Numbered from the stretch's first letter, positions 8,783 to 17,896 are shown. The stretch: DNA of 64,000 bases from Flavobacterium poyangense (GCF_011751075.1 NZ_JAALLN010000001.1:1029113-1093112); one strand, 5' to 3'. Notes: a model not told the origin generated them from the sequence alone. Made by a program: numbers and translations.

Positions 8783-10036
8783 CTAACTATCAAACTCTTC
8801 TTTTAGTATTTTCATAACATCAAGAATAGTTTCCTCTTCCAGATCTGTTCTTCTTACTAAATCTTCTACTTCTTGTTTCAAAATACTTTTTGCAGTATCT
8901 AAACCTATTTTAGCAAATTCTTCAATTACCCAGCCTTCGATTTCGTCTGAAAACTCTGTTAATTCAACATCATCTTCATCTGCCGTTGCACCTGCAACAT
9001 CTCCTTCACGAATAACATCCAGTTCGTAACCTGTCAACTGACCAGCTAATTTTATATTATGACCACCTCTACCGATAGCCTTAGAAACTTCTTCTAATTT
9101 CAAGAAAACTTCAGCTCTTTTATTTTCCTCGTCAATTTTGATAGAAGAAACTTTTGCAGGGCTTAATGCTCTTGTAATAAACAATTGAATATTGTTTGTA
9201 TAGTTGATTACGTCAATATTTTCGTTTCCTAACTCACGAACAATTCCGTGAATACGAGATCCTTTCATACCAACACAAGCTCCAACAGGATCAATTCTGT
9301 CATCATAAGAATCTACCGCTACTTTTGCTTTTTCACCAGGAATACGAACTACATTTTTAACCGTAATCAAACCGTCGAATACTTCCGGAATTTCTTGTTC
9401 AAATAATTTCTCCAAAAACTTCTCAGAAGTTCTTGACATAATGATTTGAGGTTTATTTCCTTTTAATTCAACACTTTCAATGATTCCACGAACGTTATCT
9501 CCTTTACGGAAAAAGTCAGATGGAATTTGTTTTTCCTTAGGAAGTACAATCTCATTTCCTTCATCATCTACCAAGATTACCACTCTTGGACGTACGTGAT
9601 GTACTTCTGCGGTGTAAATATCGCCAATAATATCTTTAAATTGCTTATAAAGATTAGTATTATCGTGTTCGTGAATTTTAGATATCAAATTTTGACGCAA
9701 AGCCAAGATCGCTCTTCTACCTAAATCAATCAATTTAACCTCTTCAGAAACTTCTTCACCAATTTCAAAATCCGCTTCGATCATTCTAGCTTCAGTCAAG
9801 GTAATTTCTTCGTTCTCAAAGTCCAGATCTTCATCAGCAACGATTACTCTTCTTCTCCAAATCTCCATATCTCCTTTATCAGGATTAATGATAATGTCGA
9901 AGTTATCATCAGAACCGTATTTTTTCTTTAATGCATTTCTAAACACGTCCTCTAAAATTGCCATAAGCGTTACACGATCAATAAGTTTATTATCTTTAAA
10001 CTCTGAGAATGAATCGATTAATGCTAAATTTTCCAT
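8783..10036 (-). CDS. nusA: Transcription termination/antitermination factor NusA
   Basis: The protein has 417 residues: the N-terminal RNA polymerase-binding domain (LIDSFSEFKDNKLIDRVTL), an S1 domain around 130-200 (TAEVHHVRPRVVILVDDEGNE), and two KH domains (GACVGMKGSRI and AIGRGGHNIKLA). A short acidic C-terminal region follows. NusA promotes pausing and hairpin-dependent termination. It is shorter than the E. coli protein because the C-terminal repeats are absent, as is usual outside proteobacteria. The upstream leader hairpin ending in T's could be a site of self-control (inference). Confidence 0.97.
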   Translation of the reverse strand: MENLALIDSFSEFKDNKLIDRVTLMAILEDVFRNALKKKYGSDDNFDIIINPDKGDMEIWRRRVIVADEDLDFENEEITLTEARMIEADFEIGEEVSEEVKLIDLGRRAILALRQNLISKIHEHDNTNLYKQFKDIIGDIYTAEVHHVRPRVVILVDDEGNEIVLPKEKQIPSDFFRKGDNVRGIIESVELKGNKPQIIMSRTSEKFLEKLFEQEIPEVFDGLITVKNVVRIPGEKAKVAVDSYDDRIDPVGACVGMKGSRIHGIVRELGNENIDVINYTNNIQLFITRALSPAKVSSIKIDEENKRAEVFLKLEEVSKAIGRGGHNIKLAGQLTGYELDVIREGDVAGATADEDDVELTEFSDEIEGWVIEEFAKIGLDTAKSILKQEVEDLVRRTDLEEETILDVMKILKEEFDS

Positions 10037-10049
10037 GCGAATTCTTTAA

Positions 10050-10514
10050 TTAAAATGTTACTGTAACAATTGCCTCTTTAATTTCTGTATAAGGTATTTG
10101 TTGCTCTTTTTGAACTGTTTCTTTTCCTTTTCCTACTTTTTTCGGTTCTCTTGCTTTCCAAGACAAAATTATAAAAACATCGTTAGCTTCCACTAATTCT
10201 GCCTCAATTTTTTCAGTATTTGTAGTAACAATCAAGGTTCTACCAATATTTTTCTTGTATTGTCTTGTCATTTTCAAGGGAGATCCCACTCCAACTGATG
10301 CTACTTCAAGAGAAAAATCCTGCTCTTCGCGATCCAGATTGTTCTCGATTGCACGACTAATATCAATACAATCCTGCAACGCTACTCCATTATCCCCGTC
10401 TAAACCAACACTAATCTTGAAAGAATCCGAAATAGACAAATCAATCAAAAAGATTGATGGCTTTTCCTGAAGAGCTTCTGTAATTAATGTGTTTACTTTT
10501 TCTTTAAATGTCAT
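10050..10514 (-). CDS. rimP: Ribosome maturation factor RimP
   Basis: The protein has 154 residues from the ATG at 10514 ([11 protein letters not shown]); an earlier in-frame start at 10550 would lie inside the leader hairpin and is rejected. It shows the RimP pattern: [33 protein letters not shown] and [14 protein letters not shown] (the family's EVSSPG-like site). It assists 30S subunit maturation. It is 13 bp upstream of nusA and the first gene of the operon. Confidence 0.95.
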   Translation of the reverse strand: MTFKEKVNTLITEALQEKPSIFLIDLSISDSFKISVGLDGDNGVALQDCIDISRAIENNLDREEQDFSLEVASVGVGSPLKMTRQYKKNIGRTLIVTTNTEKIEAELVEANDVFIILSWKAREPKKVGKGKETVQKEQQIPYTEIKEAIVTVTF

Positions 10515-10522
10515 AATTTTAT

Positions 10523-10548
10523 AAAAAGAGGGGACACTTAGTCCCCTC
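10523..10548 (-). terminator. Leader terminator (possible attenuator) before rimP-nusA-infB
   Basis: GAGGGGAC (10528-10535) and GTCCCCTC (10541-10548) form a perfect GC-rich 8-bp stem with a 5-nt loop. Read on the minus strand it is followed by TTTTTAT and then, 9 nt later, the rimP ATG. It lies between the promoter at 10577-10605 and the first gene, so it would act on the operon's own transcript. Attenuation is inference. Confidence 0.7.
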
Positions 10549-10576
10549 ATTATTTAGATTTTAATAAATAACGGTG

Positions 10577-10605
10577 CAAATATAGTGTTTTTTTTATAAA
10601 TCAAA
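10577..10605 (-). promoter_or_regulatory. Promoter of rimP-nusA-infB
   Basis: Minus strand TATATTTG (10584-10577) is a -7 element, with TTTG (10605-10602) 17 bp upstream. Transcription would start near 10570. Confidence 0.6.
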
Positions 10606-10610
10606 ATAAA

Positions 10611-10641
10611 TTGATTGCTCTAAAAATATTTCTTATCTTTA
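10611..10641 (+). promoter_or_regulatory. Promoter of the universal stress gene
   Basis: TTG at 10611-10613 and TATCTTTA at 10634-10641 (one base off TAnnTTTG) are 20 bp apart. It lies back to back with the rimP promoter. Confidence 0.45.
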
Positions 10642-10690
10642 TGTAACATTAAATATAAGCGAATATTCCCACTATCTAACCCAAATCACT

Positions 10691-11515
10691 ATGAAACGAA
10701 TTTTAGTACCTACCGACTTCTCCGAACATGCTGAAGACGCTTTAAAAGTCGCTGCACAAATTGCCAAAAGAAACGATTCAGAAATCATTGTACTACACAT
10801 GCTCGAGCTCCCGCATCAAATGAATGACGCCATTACGGGAGGCGCAAGCATACCCGAAACCATGCTTTTCATGCAAAAAGCGAATCAAATGCTCGACGAA
10901 ATCTCCAACAGACCTTATCTGGAAGGAGTTCCCGTGACTGAAATCGTAAAAATGGACAAACCCATCCACGGCATCACACAAGTAAGCAAAGAGCACGAAA
11001 TAGATTTAATCATAATGGGATCTCACGGCTCTTCGGGTGTCGAAGAATTATTAATAGGATCGAACACCGAAAAAGTGGTACGCAATTCAGAAGTCCCGGT
11101 TTTAGTTATCAAAAAAGACATTGCAGACTTCAACGCCACAAACATTGTCTTTGCCTCTGATTTTTCCGAAGAGACCAAAAAACCTTTTGAAAAATTCTTA
11201 AACTTCACCAAATTCTTTGATTCAAAAATACATTTGGTCACCATTTGCACTCCCAACAGCTTTAAACCAACTCACGTTATCGAAAAAGCCATGCATGAGT
11301 TTATTGCCGAATTCAACCTGACCAATTACTCTACAAACATTTATAACGACACCAATATCGAAAAGGGAATTTTAAACTTTTCAAACCGAACAAATGCAGA
11401 TGTTATCGCCATGTGCACACACGGAAGAACCGGATTTGCCCATTTTTTCAACGGAAGCATCAGCGAAGGATTAGTCAATCACGCCGTCAAGCCGGTTATT
11501 ACTTTTAAGATTTAG
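10691..11515 (+). CDS. Universal stress protein, tandem UspA domains
   Basis: The protein has 274 residues and two UspA domains. The first (about 1-141) has the intact ATP-loop pattern GSHGSSGVEELLIGSNTEKV. The second (about 150-274) is diverged, with MCTHGRTGFAHFFNGS. The N-terminus KRILVPTDFSEHAEDAL is typical. Such proteins bind ATP and support survival during starvation or low oxygen; the exact role here is not known. It is monocistronic and divergent from rimP-nusA-infB. Confidence 0.92.
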   Translation: MKRILVPTDFSEHAEDALKVAAQIAKRNDSEIIVLHMLELPHQMNDAITGGASIPETMLFMQKANQMLDEISNRPYLEGVPVTEIVKMDKPIHGITQVSKEHEIDLIIMGSHGSSGVEELLIGSNTEKVVRNSEVPVLVIKKDIADFNATNIVFASDFSEETKKPFEKFLNFTKFFDSKIHLVTICTPNSFKPTHVIEKAMHEFIAEFNLTNYSTNIYNDTNIEKGILNFSNRTNADVIAMCTHGRTGFAHFFNGSISEGLVNHAVKPVITFKI

Positions 11516-11560
11516 GTACAAATAGAGAGAGTTTCTTAAACCCAAAACAACGCCTTTTCT

Positions 11561-11703
11561 GTCATTCCAACGCAAGAGCCTGTCATTCCGACGAAGGATC
11601 CTGTCATTCCGACGTAAGGAGGAATCACACTCAGGATTCGACAAAGACAAACAACATTCTGCACGGAGTTTCTTGTATGATTTCTCCTTACGCCGAAATG
11701 ACA
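11561..11703. repeat. Repeat cluster with TGTCATTCC units
   Basis: TGTCATTCC recurs at 11561, 11582 and 11603, a 21-bp period. The last unit (running to about 11628) is inverted as TGATTTCTCCTTACGCCGAA near 11678-11703, giving an imperfect long hairpin. No gene lies here; it is a common type of flavobacterial intergenic repeat. Confidence 0.7.
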
Positions 11704-11712
11704 CGAGGACAT

Positions 11713-11745
11713 AAAAAAAAGCCTCTCAAAATTGAGAGGCTTTTT
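11713..11745 (-). terminator. Terminator of tRNA-Gln copy 1
   Basis: GCCTCTCA and TGAGAGGC pair with a short loop. The minus strand then reads eight T. It lies 4 bp after the tRNA 3' end. Confidence 0.9.
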
Positions 11746-11748
11746 ATG

Positions 11749-11819
11749 TTGGTCTACTAGGACTCGAACCTAGAAAGACTGCACCAAAAACAGTTGTGTT
11801 ACCATTACACCATAGACCA
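11749..11819 (-). tRNA. tRNA-Gln (UUG), copy 1
   Basis: The minus strand folds as a cloverleaf. The 7-bp acceptor stem TGGTCTA/TAGACCA has the U1-A72 pair typical of tRNA-Gln. The D arm GTGT/ACAC, the anticodon stem ACTGT/GCAGT and the loop TTTTGGT give anticodon UUG. The T arm is CTAGG TTCGAGT CCTAG. The 3' CCA is not encoded. It is the first of two identical copies. Confidence 0.97.
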
Positions 11820-11839
11820 GCAGTGCGGTTAAGCGAGTG

Positions 11840-11870
11840 CAAATTTAAACCTTTTTTTAGTTTATACAAA
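11840..11870 (-). promoter_or_regulatory. Promoter of tRNA-Gln copy 1
   Basis: Minus strand TTTG (11870-11867), 19 bp, then TAAATTTG (11847-11840): an exact match to the Bacteroidota promoter form. Confidence 0.8.
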
Positions 11871-11896
11871 CTTTTTTTGAAAAAATTTTATTGCAT

Positions 11897-11925
11897 AAAA
11901 AAAGCCTCTCGATTGAGAGGCTTTT
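11897..11925 (-). terminator. Terminator of tRNA-Gln copy 2
   Basis: GCCTCTC (11904-11910) and GAGAGGC (11915-11921) pair around a 4-nt loop, followed on the minus strand by seven T. Confidence 0.9.
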
Positions 11926-11928
11926 ATG

Positions 11929-11999
11929 TTGGTCTACTAGGACTCGAACCTAGAAAGACTGCACCAAAAACAGTTGTGTTACCATTACACCATAGACCA
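11929..11999 (-). tRNA. tRNA-Gln (UUG), copy 2
   Basis: It is identical over all 71 bases to copy 1 and lies exactly 180 bp away. It has the same anticodon loop TTTTGGT, and the 3' CCA is not encoded. Confidence 0.97.
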
Positions 12000-12019
12000 G
12001 CAGTGCGGTTAAGCGAGTG

Positions 12020-12050
12020 CAAATTTAGAGCTTTATTTAGTTTGCACAAA
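12020..12050 (-). promoter_or_regulatory. Promoter of tRNA-Gln copy 2
   Basis: TTTG-N19-TAAATTTG on the minus strand, with the same geometry as copy 1. Confidence 0.8.
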
Positions 12051-12244
12051 CTTTTTGAGCAAAAATTTTCATTTTTTTGCGTTTTTTTTTCTTCAAAACA
12101 GCTAATGTTTCCGCAAGTATTTCACCAACAACCAATTGCTTTTACCAAATAGTTTTGCAGAATTTTTTGTTAATGCTCCATTCTTTACACAAAAAAACAT
12201 TTTCTTTGTAGGATAGAAAATATCTAAAATTATAACACCTAAAT

Positions 12245-15200
12245 ATGGCACAATTCAATTTCAATAAATGGAATACAATTATTGGTTGGTTTGCATTCGC
12301 AATCGCTTTAATCACCTATACACTAACTGTTGAACCTACTATGAGCTTCTGGGATTGTGGCGAGTATATCGCTACAGCAGCCAAACTAGAAGTGGGTCAC
12401 CCACCCGGAGCTCCTTTATACCAAATGATGGGTGCCTTTTTTGCCATGTTTGCAACAGACAACCAACATATAGCCTTAATGGTAAATATGATGTCTGTTT
12501 TCTCTAGCGCATTTACTATTCTATTCCTGTTTTGGTCTTCTTCTATGATCTTGAAAAAAATCATAGCCCGTTTCACAGAAATCAATCAAAACAATTCAAT
12601 CGTAATTTTAGGAAGCTCTTTTGTTGGAGCACTTGCTTATACTTTTTCAGATAGTTTTTGGTTTAATGCCGTTGAAGCCGAAGTTTATGCGATGGCTTCT
12701 TTGTTAATTGCCTTACTTTTCTGGCTTGGTCTTCGCTGGGAACAAGACATGGACAAACCAAAAGGAAACAGATGGTTACTGGTTATTTCACTTGTGATTG
12801 GTCTTTCTTTCGGAGTTCACTTTATGGCTTTACTAACCATTCCGTCGATAGGGTTTTTATACTACTTTAAACATTATGAAAAAGTTACCATCAAGAACTT
12901 CCTGATTGCCAATGTTGTTGTTATTGGTGTATTATTGTTTATCTTCAAATTACTCCTTCCGCTAACCATGGCATTCTTTGGTAAAACTGAGATATTCATG
13001 GTAAACAGCATGGGACTTCCTTTTAACTCAGGAACTATTTTTGTTGCTTTACTTTTTGTTGCCTTCTTTTATTTTGGATTAAAATTTACCAAACAAAAAG
13101 GATTGGTTTTCTATAACACTATCATTCTTTGCATCTTGTTTATTTTAATTGGTTTCTCAACCTGGATGATGTTGCCGGTTCGTGCTAACGCAAATACGGT
13201 AATCAACGAAAACAAACCATCAGATGCTACCGAGGTTTTAGCTTATTACAATCGTGAACAATATGGTGTGAATCCATTGTTTTATGGACCGCAATACACA
13301 GAAGTTTTTGCCGGTTTAGATGCAAAAACGCCTTATTTAGACAAAAAGCCTAACTACGAAAGAGATTACAAAACCGGTAAATATATCATTACCAACAACT
13401 ATAAAAACGCAGATCAAAATACAGACGACAATCAAAAAACGATTCTGCCAAGAATGTGGAGCACCGAACCGGGACACATTGAAAATTACATCAGCTTTAC
13501 GAATCCTCCGGGCTTCAGAATCAATCCTAATTATCCGTACGAAGATGATTTAGGAAAATACGGAATTGACGCCAGCCAGTTAAGCGAAGAGGAATTCAAC
13601 AAAGCTACCGCCCAATTGCGCAACGAAGTTGAAAAAACCGTTTCCGAATTCAGAAAAGCCTATGCTCAAAAACAAATTGACAACGAAGGTTATGTAAAAT
13701 TCTTAAAAAGCTACGGTGACTACTTAATTATCGAAAAACCGACAGCCACAGATAACTTTAGTTTTATGTTTGAATACCAATTCGGATACATGTACTGGAG
13801 ATACCTGATGTGGAATTTTGTCGGACGTCAGAACGACGTTCAGGGAAAATACGACAATCTGGACGGAAACTGGATTAGCGGAATCAAACCTCTTGATTCC
13901 TTACATCTTGGCTCTCAAGACAATTTACCTTCGGATGTACTAAACAACAAAGGAAGGAATGTGTATTACTTCCTGCCTTTCATCCTTGGACTTATCGGAC
14001 TTATGTACCACGCCAATAAAGACCTTAAGAGTTTTTATGTCCTTTTGGCTTTATTTTTATTCACAGGAATTGCCCTAAAAATATACTTAAACGAAAGACC
14101 TTTTGAACCTCGTGAAAGAGATTATGCCTTGGTAGGCTCCTTTTATGTCTTTGCCATCTGGATTGGTTTTGGGGTTTATTCTTTATACGAAACTATTCAG
14201 AATTATATCGCTCCAAAAATCGCAGGACCGGTAATTATTGCCGCAACTTTCCTGGCTGCTCCTGTTTTAATGGCTTCTCAAAACTGGGACGATCATGACA
14301 GATCAGACAAATATACAGCTGTAGCAATGGCAAAAGCTTATTTGACTTCCTGTGATAAAGACGCTATTTTATTTACAATTGGAGACAATGATACTTTCCC
14401 GTTATGGTATGCTCAGGAAATCGAAGGCGTACGAACCGATGTGAAAATTGTAAATACCAGTCTTTTCATGACCGATTGGTATATCGATCAAATGAAAGCC
14501 AAATCGTATGAATCTGACCCGCTACCAATCTCTTTTACACATGCTGAATATGTGGGAGATAAATTGGATTATGTAGCTCACATTCCTAAAATAGAAACCC
14601 GTTGGAACATTAATGATTTTATCAGTTTTATTAAAAACCCAAAATCAACTGTAGACTTACAAAACGGACAAACCATTCATTTTTATCCAACTAACAAAAT
14701 CAGAGTTAATGTTGACAAGGATTTAATTATCAAAAACAAAGTTGTTAATCCAAAATACAATGACTCTATAGTTCCTTACATGGACATCGACATCAAAGGA
14801 AGTGCTTTATACAAAAACCGCTTAATGATGTTAGACATCCTGGCTAATAACAACTGGAAAAGACCAATCTACTTTAGTGGAGGTGCTTTTGACAGCGAAG
14901 ATTATTTATGGCTAAAAGATTATTTACAATTAGACGGAATGGTTTACAAATTAGTTCCGATTAAAAACGTTTCTTCAAAAGAAGGCGGACCATTAGACAT
15001 GGGACAAATTGACAGCGATAAAATGTACGACATTGTAATGAAATGGGATTGGGGTAATAGTGAAAGCGAAAAAATCTATCACGATCCAGAAACCAGAAGA
15101 AACAGCATCACGTACCGCACCAATCTGTCTCGTTTGATGAATCAATTGATCGCAGAAGGTAAAATTGACAAAGCTAAAAAAGTCATTAATCTGGCTATGA

Positions 15201-15526
15201 CAAAAATGCCGATTGATAAATTTGGCTACTATTCTTTAGTTGAGCCTTTTGCCGGTGGCTATTACAAAGTTGGTGAAACAGCAAAAGCGCATGATTTGCT
15301 TAATAAACTGGTTCAGAAATACAAAGAAAACTTAAACTATTATGCTACCTTAAGCGCTGCTGACCAAACGGATCTGGCAATTGATATTATCACCGATATT
15401 GAACGTTACAGAAGTTTATTGGAAGTTATGAAAAACAATAACGACAATGCTTTCTACGAAAAACATAAAGTAACCTTTAATACTTATGTAAATGTTTTCG
15501 AACGTTTCGGAAGAGAAAAAGAATAA
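12245..15526 (+). CDS. DUF2723 membrane protein, GT117-like glycosyltransferase
   Basis: The protein has 1093 residues. The N-terminal DUF2723 region has the typical TVEPTMSFWDCGEYIATA and GHPPGAPLYQM motifs, with about ten membrane helices up to residue 700 (second block YYFLPFILGLIGLMYH). The motif RDYALVGSFYVFAIWIG lies near 620, and a long soluble C-terminal part has helical-repeat character near 980-1040. The family is related to TMEM260-type protein O-mannosyltransferases and is listed as GT117, so lipid-linked sugar transfer at the inner membrane is the likely role. The precise substrate is unknown. It stands alone, followed by a strong terminator. Confidence 0.85.
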   Translation: MAQFNFNKWNTIIGWFAFAIALITYTLTVEPTMSFWDCGEYIATAAKLEVGHPPGAPLYQMMGAFFAMFATDNQHIALMVNMMSVFSSAFTILFLFWSSSMILKKIIARFTEINQNNSIVILGSSFVGALAYTFSDSFWFNAVEAEVYAMASLLIALLFWLGLRWEQDMDKPKGNRWLLVISLVIGLSFGVHFMALLTIPSIGFLYYFKHYEKVTIKNFLIANVVVIGVLLFIFKLLLPLTMAFFGKTEIFMVNSMGLPFNSGTIFVALLFVAFFYFGLKFTKQKGLVFYNTIILCILFILIGFSTWMMLPVRANANTVINENKPSDATEVLAYYNREQYGVNPLFYGPQYTEVFAGLDAKTPYLDKKPNYERDYKTGKYIITNNYKNADQNTDDNQKTILPRMWSTEPGHIENYISFTNPPGFRINPNYPYEDDLGKYGIDASQLSEEEFNKATAQLRNEVEKTVSEFRKAYAQKQIDNEGYVKFLKSYGDYLIIEKPTATDNFSFMFEYQFGYMYWRYLMWNFVGRQNDVQGKYDNLDGNWISGIKPLDSLHLGSQDNLPSDVLNNKGRNVYYFLPFILGLIGLMYHANKDLKSFYVLLALFLFTGIALKIYLNERPFEPRERDYALVGSFYVFAIWIGFGVYSLYETIQNYIAPKIAGPVIIAATFLAAPVLMASQNWDDHDRSDKYTAVAMAKAYLTSCDKDAILFTIGDNDTFPLWYAQEIEGVRTDVKIVNTSLFMTDWYIDQMKAKSYESDPLPISFTHAEYVGDKLDYVAHIPKIETRWNINDFISFIKNPKSTVDLQNGQTIHFYPTNKIRVNVDKDLIIKNKVVNPKYNDSIVPYMDIDIKGSALYKNRLMMLDILANNNWKRPIYFSGGAFDSEDYLWLKDYLQLDGMVYKLVPIKNVSSKEGGPLDMGQIDSDKMYDIVMKWDWGNSESEKIYHDPETRRNSITYRTNLSRLMNQLIAEGKIDKAKKVINLAMTKMPIDKFGYYSLVEPFAGGYYKVGETAKAHDLLNKLVQKYKENLNYYATLSAADQTDLAIDIITDIERYRSLLEVMKNNNDNAFYEKHKVTFNTYVNVFERFGREKE

Positions 15527-15549
15527 TATACGAAAAATTTAACAATTAA

Positions 15550-15590
15550 AAAAATGCAGTGCTGTTTGATAAATAGCACTGCATTTTTTA
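15550..15590 (+). terminator. Intrinsic terminator after the GT117-like gene
   Basis: AAATGCAGTGCT (15552-15563) and AGCACTGCATTT (15575-15586) form a 12-bp stem, followed by T's. Confidence 0.92.
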
Positions 15591-15618
15591 ATTTTACATA
15601 TCTCTAAATCATTTCACA

Positions 15619-16260
15619 ATGAGCTTTTATTGGGTAAAAACGAATTCATTTATAAAAAGGGTATTTTCTAAATATTGCTGGGACATTCCCAACAACGAAA
15701 AGAAAATATACCTAACATTTGACGACGGTCCGACTCCGGAGATTACGGATTGGGTTTTATCTGAACTAAAAAAATTTGACGCCAAAGCCACCTTTTTTTG
15801 CATTGGAAAAAACATAAAAGCCAATCTATCATTATTCGAGAAATTGATCACAGAAGGACATTCGATCGGAAATCATACGATGAACCATGTAAATGGCTGG
15901 AAAATTCACACGAATGATTATATCGAAAATGTAAAGAATTGCGCCCATGTATTAGAAGAACAAGAGAAAACATGCAATCGCTTACTCTTTCGTCCTCCCT
16001 ACGGAAAGATCAAAAAAGGGCAATCTAAAATTTTACGTAAACTAGGCTACAAAATAGTAATGTGGGATGTTCTCAGCGCCGATTTTGACCAATCTATTAC
16101 GCCTCAAAAATGTTTGGAGAATGTTACTAAAAATGTAAAATCAGGAAGTGTAATTGTATTTCATGACAGCATAAAAGCTTCACCGAATTTAAAATTTGCA
16201 CTGCCAAAAACCTTGCATTTTTTAAAAGAAAATGGATATACCTTTGATATTATTCACTAA
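15619..16260 (+). CDS. Polysaccharide deacetylase (NodB domain)
   Basis: The protein has 213 residues and is a carbohydrate esterase 4 (NodB) domain. It has motif 1 TFDDGPTPE (catalytic Asp and metal Asp), motif 2 SIGNHTMNH with both metal-binding His, motif 3 RPPYG, and the later motifs WDVLSADFD and VIVFHDS. All active-site residues are present. It has no clear signal peptide, though residues 1-15 are weakly hydrophobic. The likely substrate is peptidoglycan or an N-acetylated surface sugar. It is convergent with the thioredoxin-like gene. Confidence 0.9.
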   Translation: MSFYWVKTNSFIKRVFSKYCWDIPNNEKKIYLTFDDGPTPEITDWVLSELKKFDAKATFFCIGKNIKANLSLFEKLITEGHSIGNHTMNHVNGWKIHTNDYIENVKNCAHVLEEQEKTCNRLLFRPPYGKIKKGQSKILRKLGYKIVMWDVLSADFDQSITPQKCLENVTKNVKSGSVIVFHDSIKASPNLKFALPKTLHFLKENGYTFDIIH

Positions 16261-16284
16261 ACAATATCAAATCGGAGTGTAGTA

Positions 16285-16587
16285 TTACATATCGAATTGT
16301 TCCTGGACAATTCCGATTATAGTATTGGCATCAAGCTCACCTGACTGCCTCCAGATCATTTGACCTTCTTTATAAATCATCAAAGTCGGAAGTCCTTTTA
16401 TACGAAGCGCCTCCGCCAGTTCCTGATTTTTATCTACATCAATTTTGATTACTTTGGCTTTATCACCAAGCGCAGCTGCTACGTCCTTAATAACAGGATG
16501 CATAGAAACTGACGATTCGTTCCAATCTGTGTAAAAATCTATCAACACAGGGACCTGGGCATTTATTAGTTCTCCAAATTTTGACAT
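16285..16587 (-). CDS. Thioredoxin-fold protein without catalytic cysteines
   Basis: The protein has 100 residues and is clearly thioredoxin-like (PVLIDFYTDW, KVIKIDVDKNQELA, KGLPTLMIYKEG with the cis-Pro). The WCGPC active site is replaced by WNESS at 22-26, so both Cys are gone. It cannot act as a disulfide reductase and more likely binds a partner as a scaffold or chaperone. The protein lacks a signal peptide and should be cytoplasmic. Confidence 0.85.
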   Translation of the reverse strand: MSKFGELINAQVPVLIDFYTDWNESSVSMHPVIKDVAAALGDKAKVIKIDVDKNQELAEALRIKGLPTLMIYKEGQMIWRQSGELDANTIIGIVQEQFDM

Positions 16588-16638
16588 AAAACCAAAAATT
16601 TAATTTTTTAAATCTACTAAAAAGAGATAAATATTTTA

Positions 16639-16646
16639 CAAATGTA
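16639..16646 (-). promoter_or_regulatory. -7 element for the thioredoxin-like gene
   Basis: TACATTTG on the minus strand, about 50 bp before the start at 16587. No clear -33 element is seen. Confidence 0.45.
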
Positions 16647-16660
16647 GCATTTTTACTGAA

Positions 16661-17896
16661 CTAAGCGACATTGTTGCCCTTTTTTAGTTCAATGACCGTT
16701 ATTTCGGGCATGATACCAACTCTTCCGGGATAAGCATGAAAACCGAAACCACGGTTCACATAAACATACCTGCCAACCTCTTCATACAAACCAGCCCATT
16801 GTTTATAAATATACTGTGCCAAACTCCATTTAAAATATCCCGGTATTTCAATACCAAACTGCATACCATGTGTATGACCTGACAGTGTCAAATGAAAGTT
16901 CTTAGGGTGTTTTTTAACTTCATATTCCCAATGACTTGGATCATGGCTCATTAGAATTTTAAAATCCTTCTGATCGAGCTGTTCTGAAGCTTTATTTAAA
17001 TCGCCTGCTTTTTTAAAATCCTTTCCCCAATTCTCTACACCTACTAAAGCTATCTTATCCTCCCCTTTCTGAATATAAGTATGCTCATTCAGCAAAAGTT
17101 TAAATCCGATTTGGTTGTACAATTCTTTGATCGCGTAAAAATTGGCATCCTTTTCTTTTTCAGAAGGCCAGGTCACATATTCTCCGTAATCATGATTTCC
17201 CAAAACCGAAAATTTACCGTATTTATAACTCTTTATTTTATTAAAAGTCTCCAGCCAGGGATGCATTTCTGTGGCATGTGTATTGACAATATCACCTGTA
17301 AACAAAATCATATCCGATTCCTGCTCGTTGATCAGATCAATGGCGTAGCTAATTTTCTCCGGATTATCAAAACTTCCACTGTGCACATCCGAAATCTGAG
17401 TGATTTTAAACCCATCAAAAGCCTCCGGAAGATCAGGAAAAAAGATAGTCTGTTTGATTACTTTATAATTGTATTTCCCTTCAAAAATTCCGTAAATCAA
17501 AGACAGAAAAGGAACCGCCGCCAATCCCAAACCAATCTGACTGATAAATTTACGCCTTGAAGGAAGGATATTTGTATCGTTTGAATTTTCTACAAAAAAA
17601 TTAACTGCTCCTGCACCCAGCCTAAAAACGTCTTCTCCTAACAAAACCAACGTAATTACAATTTTAGGCACATAAATCAACAGCATTAAACCTGTAGTAA
17701 ACATGAATTGTTTCGTTTGTCCAACGGAACGTTCAACCTGCGAAAAAGAGTAAATGATAAAAATTAAAAGCAGCAAACTTATTACTTGATAGCCAATCAA
17801 AACCCATCTCAGTTTGATTAAAGTACGAAAGGCTTGGTAGGAATAAAACTCAATGAAAAAAAGAAGAGCGCAAAGAATTATAAAACGAATGATCAT
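16661..17896 (-). CDS. Membrane-anchored metallophosphoesterase
   Basis: The start at 17896 gives MIIRFIILC and three to four N-terminal membrane helices; a start 27 bases upstream is possible. The catalytic calcineurin-like domain (about 150-400) has all motifs: QISDVHSG, FTGDIVN, LGNHDYG, MSHDPSHWE and SGHTHGMQFG. Relatives cleave phosphodiesters, for example UDP-sugar lipids or phospholipids; the substrate here is unknown. It is probably in a separate unit from the thioredoxin-like gene. Confidence 0.88.
   Translation of the reverse strand: MIIRFIILCALLFFIEFYSYQAFRTLIKLRWVLIGYQVISLLLLIFIIYSFSQVERSVGQTKQFMFTTGLMLLIYVPKIVITLVLLGEDVFRLGAGAVNFFVENSNDTNILPSRRKFISQIGLGLAAVPFLSLIYGIFEGKYNYKVIKQTIFFPDLPEAFDGFKITQISDVHSGSFDNPEKISYAIDLINEQESDMILFTGDIVNTHATEMHPWLETFNKIKSYKYGKFSVLGNHDYGEYVTWPSEKEKDANFYAIKELYNQIGFKLLLNEHTYIQKGEDKIALVGVENWGKDFKKAGDLNKASEQLDQKDFKILMSHDPSHWEYEVKKHPKNFHLTLSGHTHGMQFGIEIPGYFKWSLAQYIYKQWAGLYEEVGRYVYVNRGFGFHAYPGRVGIMPEITVIELKKGNNVA

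Noticed and set aside
10515..10550. Longer rimP frame
   Set aside because: It would start inside the leader hairpin and add residues absent from RimP.
11796..12152. Open reading frame of 118 codons across the tRNA-Gln copies
   Set aside because: It reads the antisense of two tRNA genes and the duplicated flank; the repeat in its protein is only the tRNA repeat.
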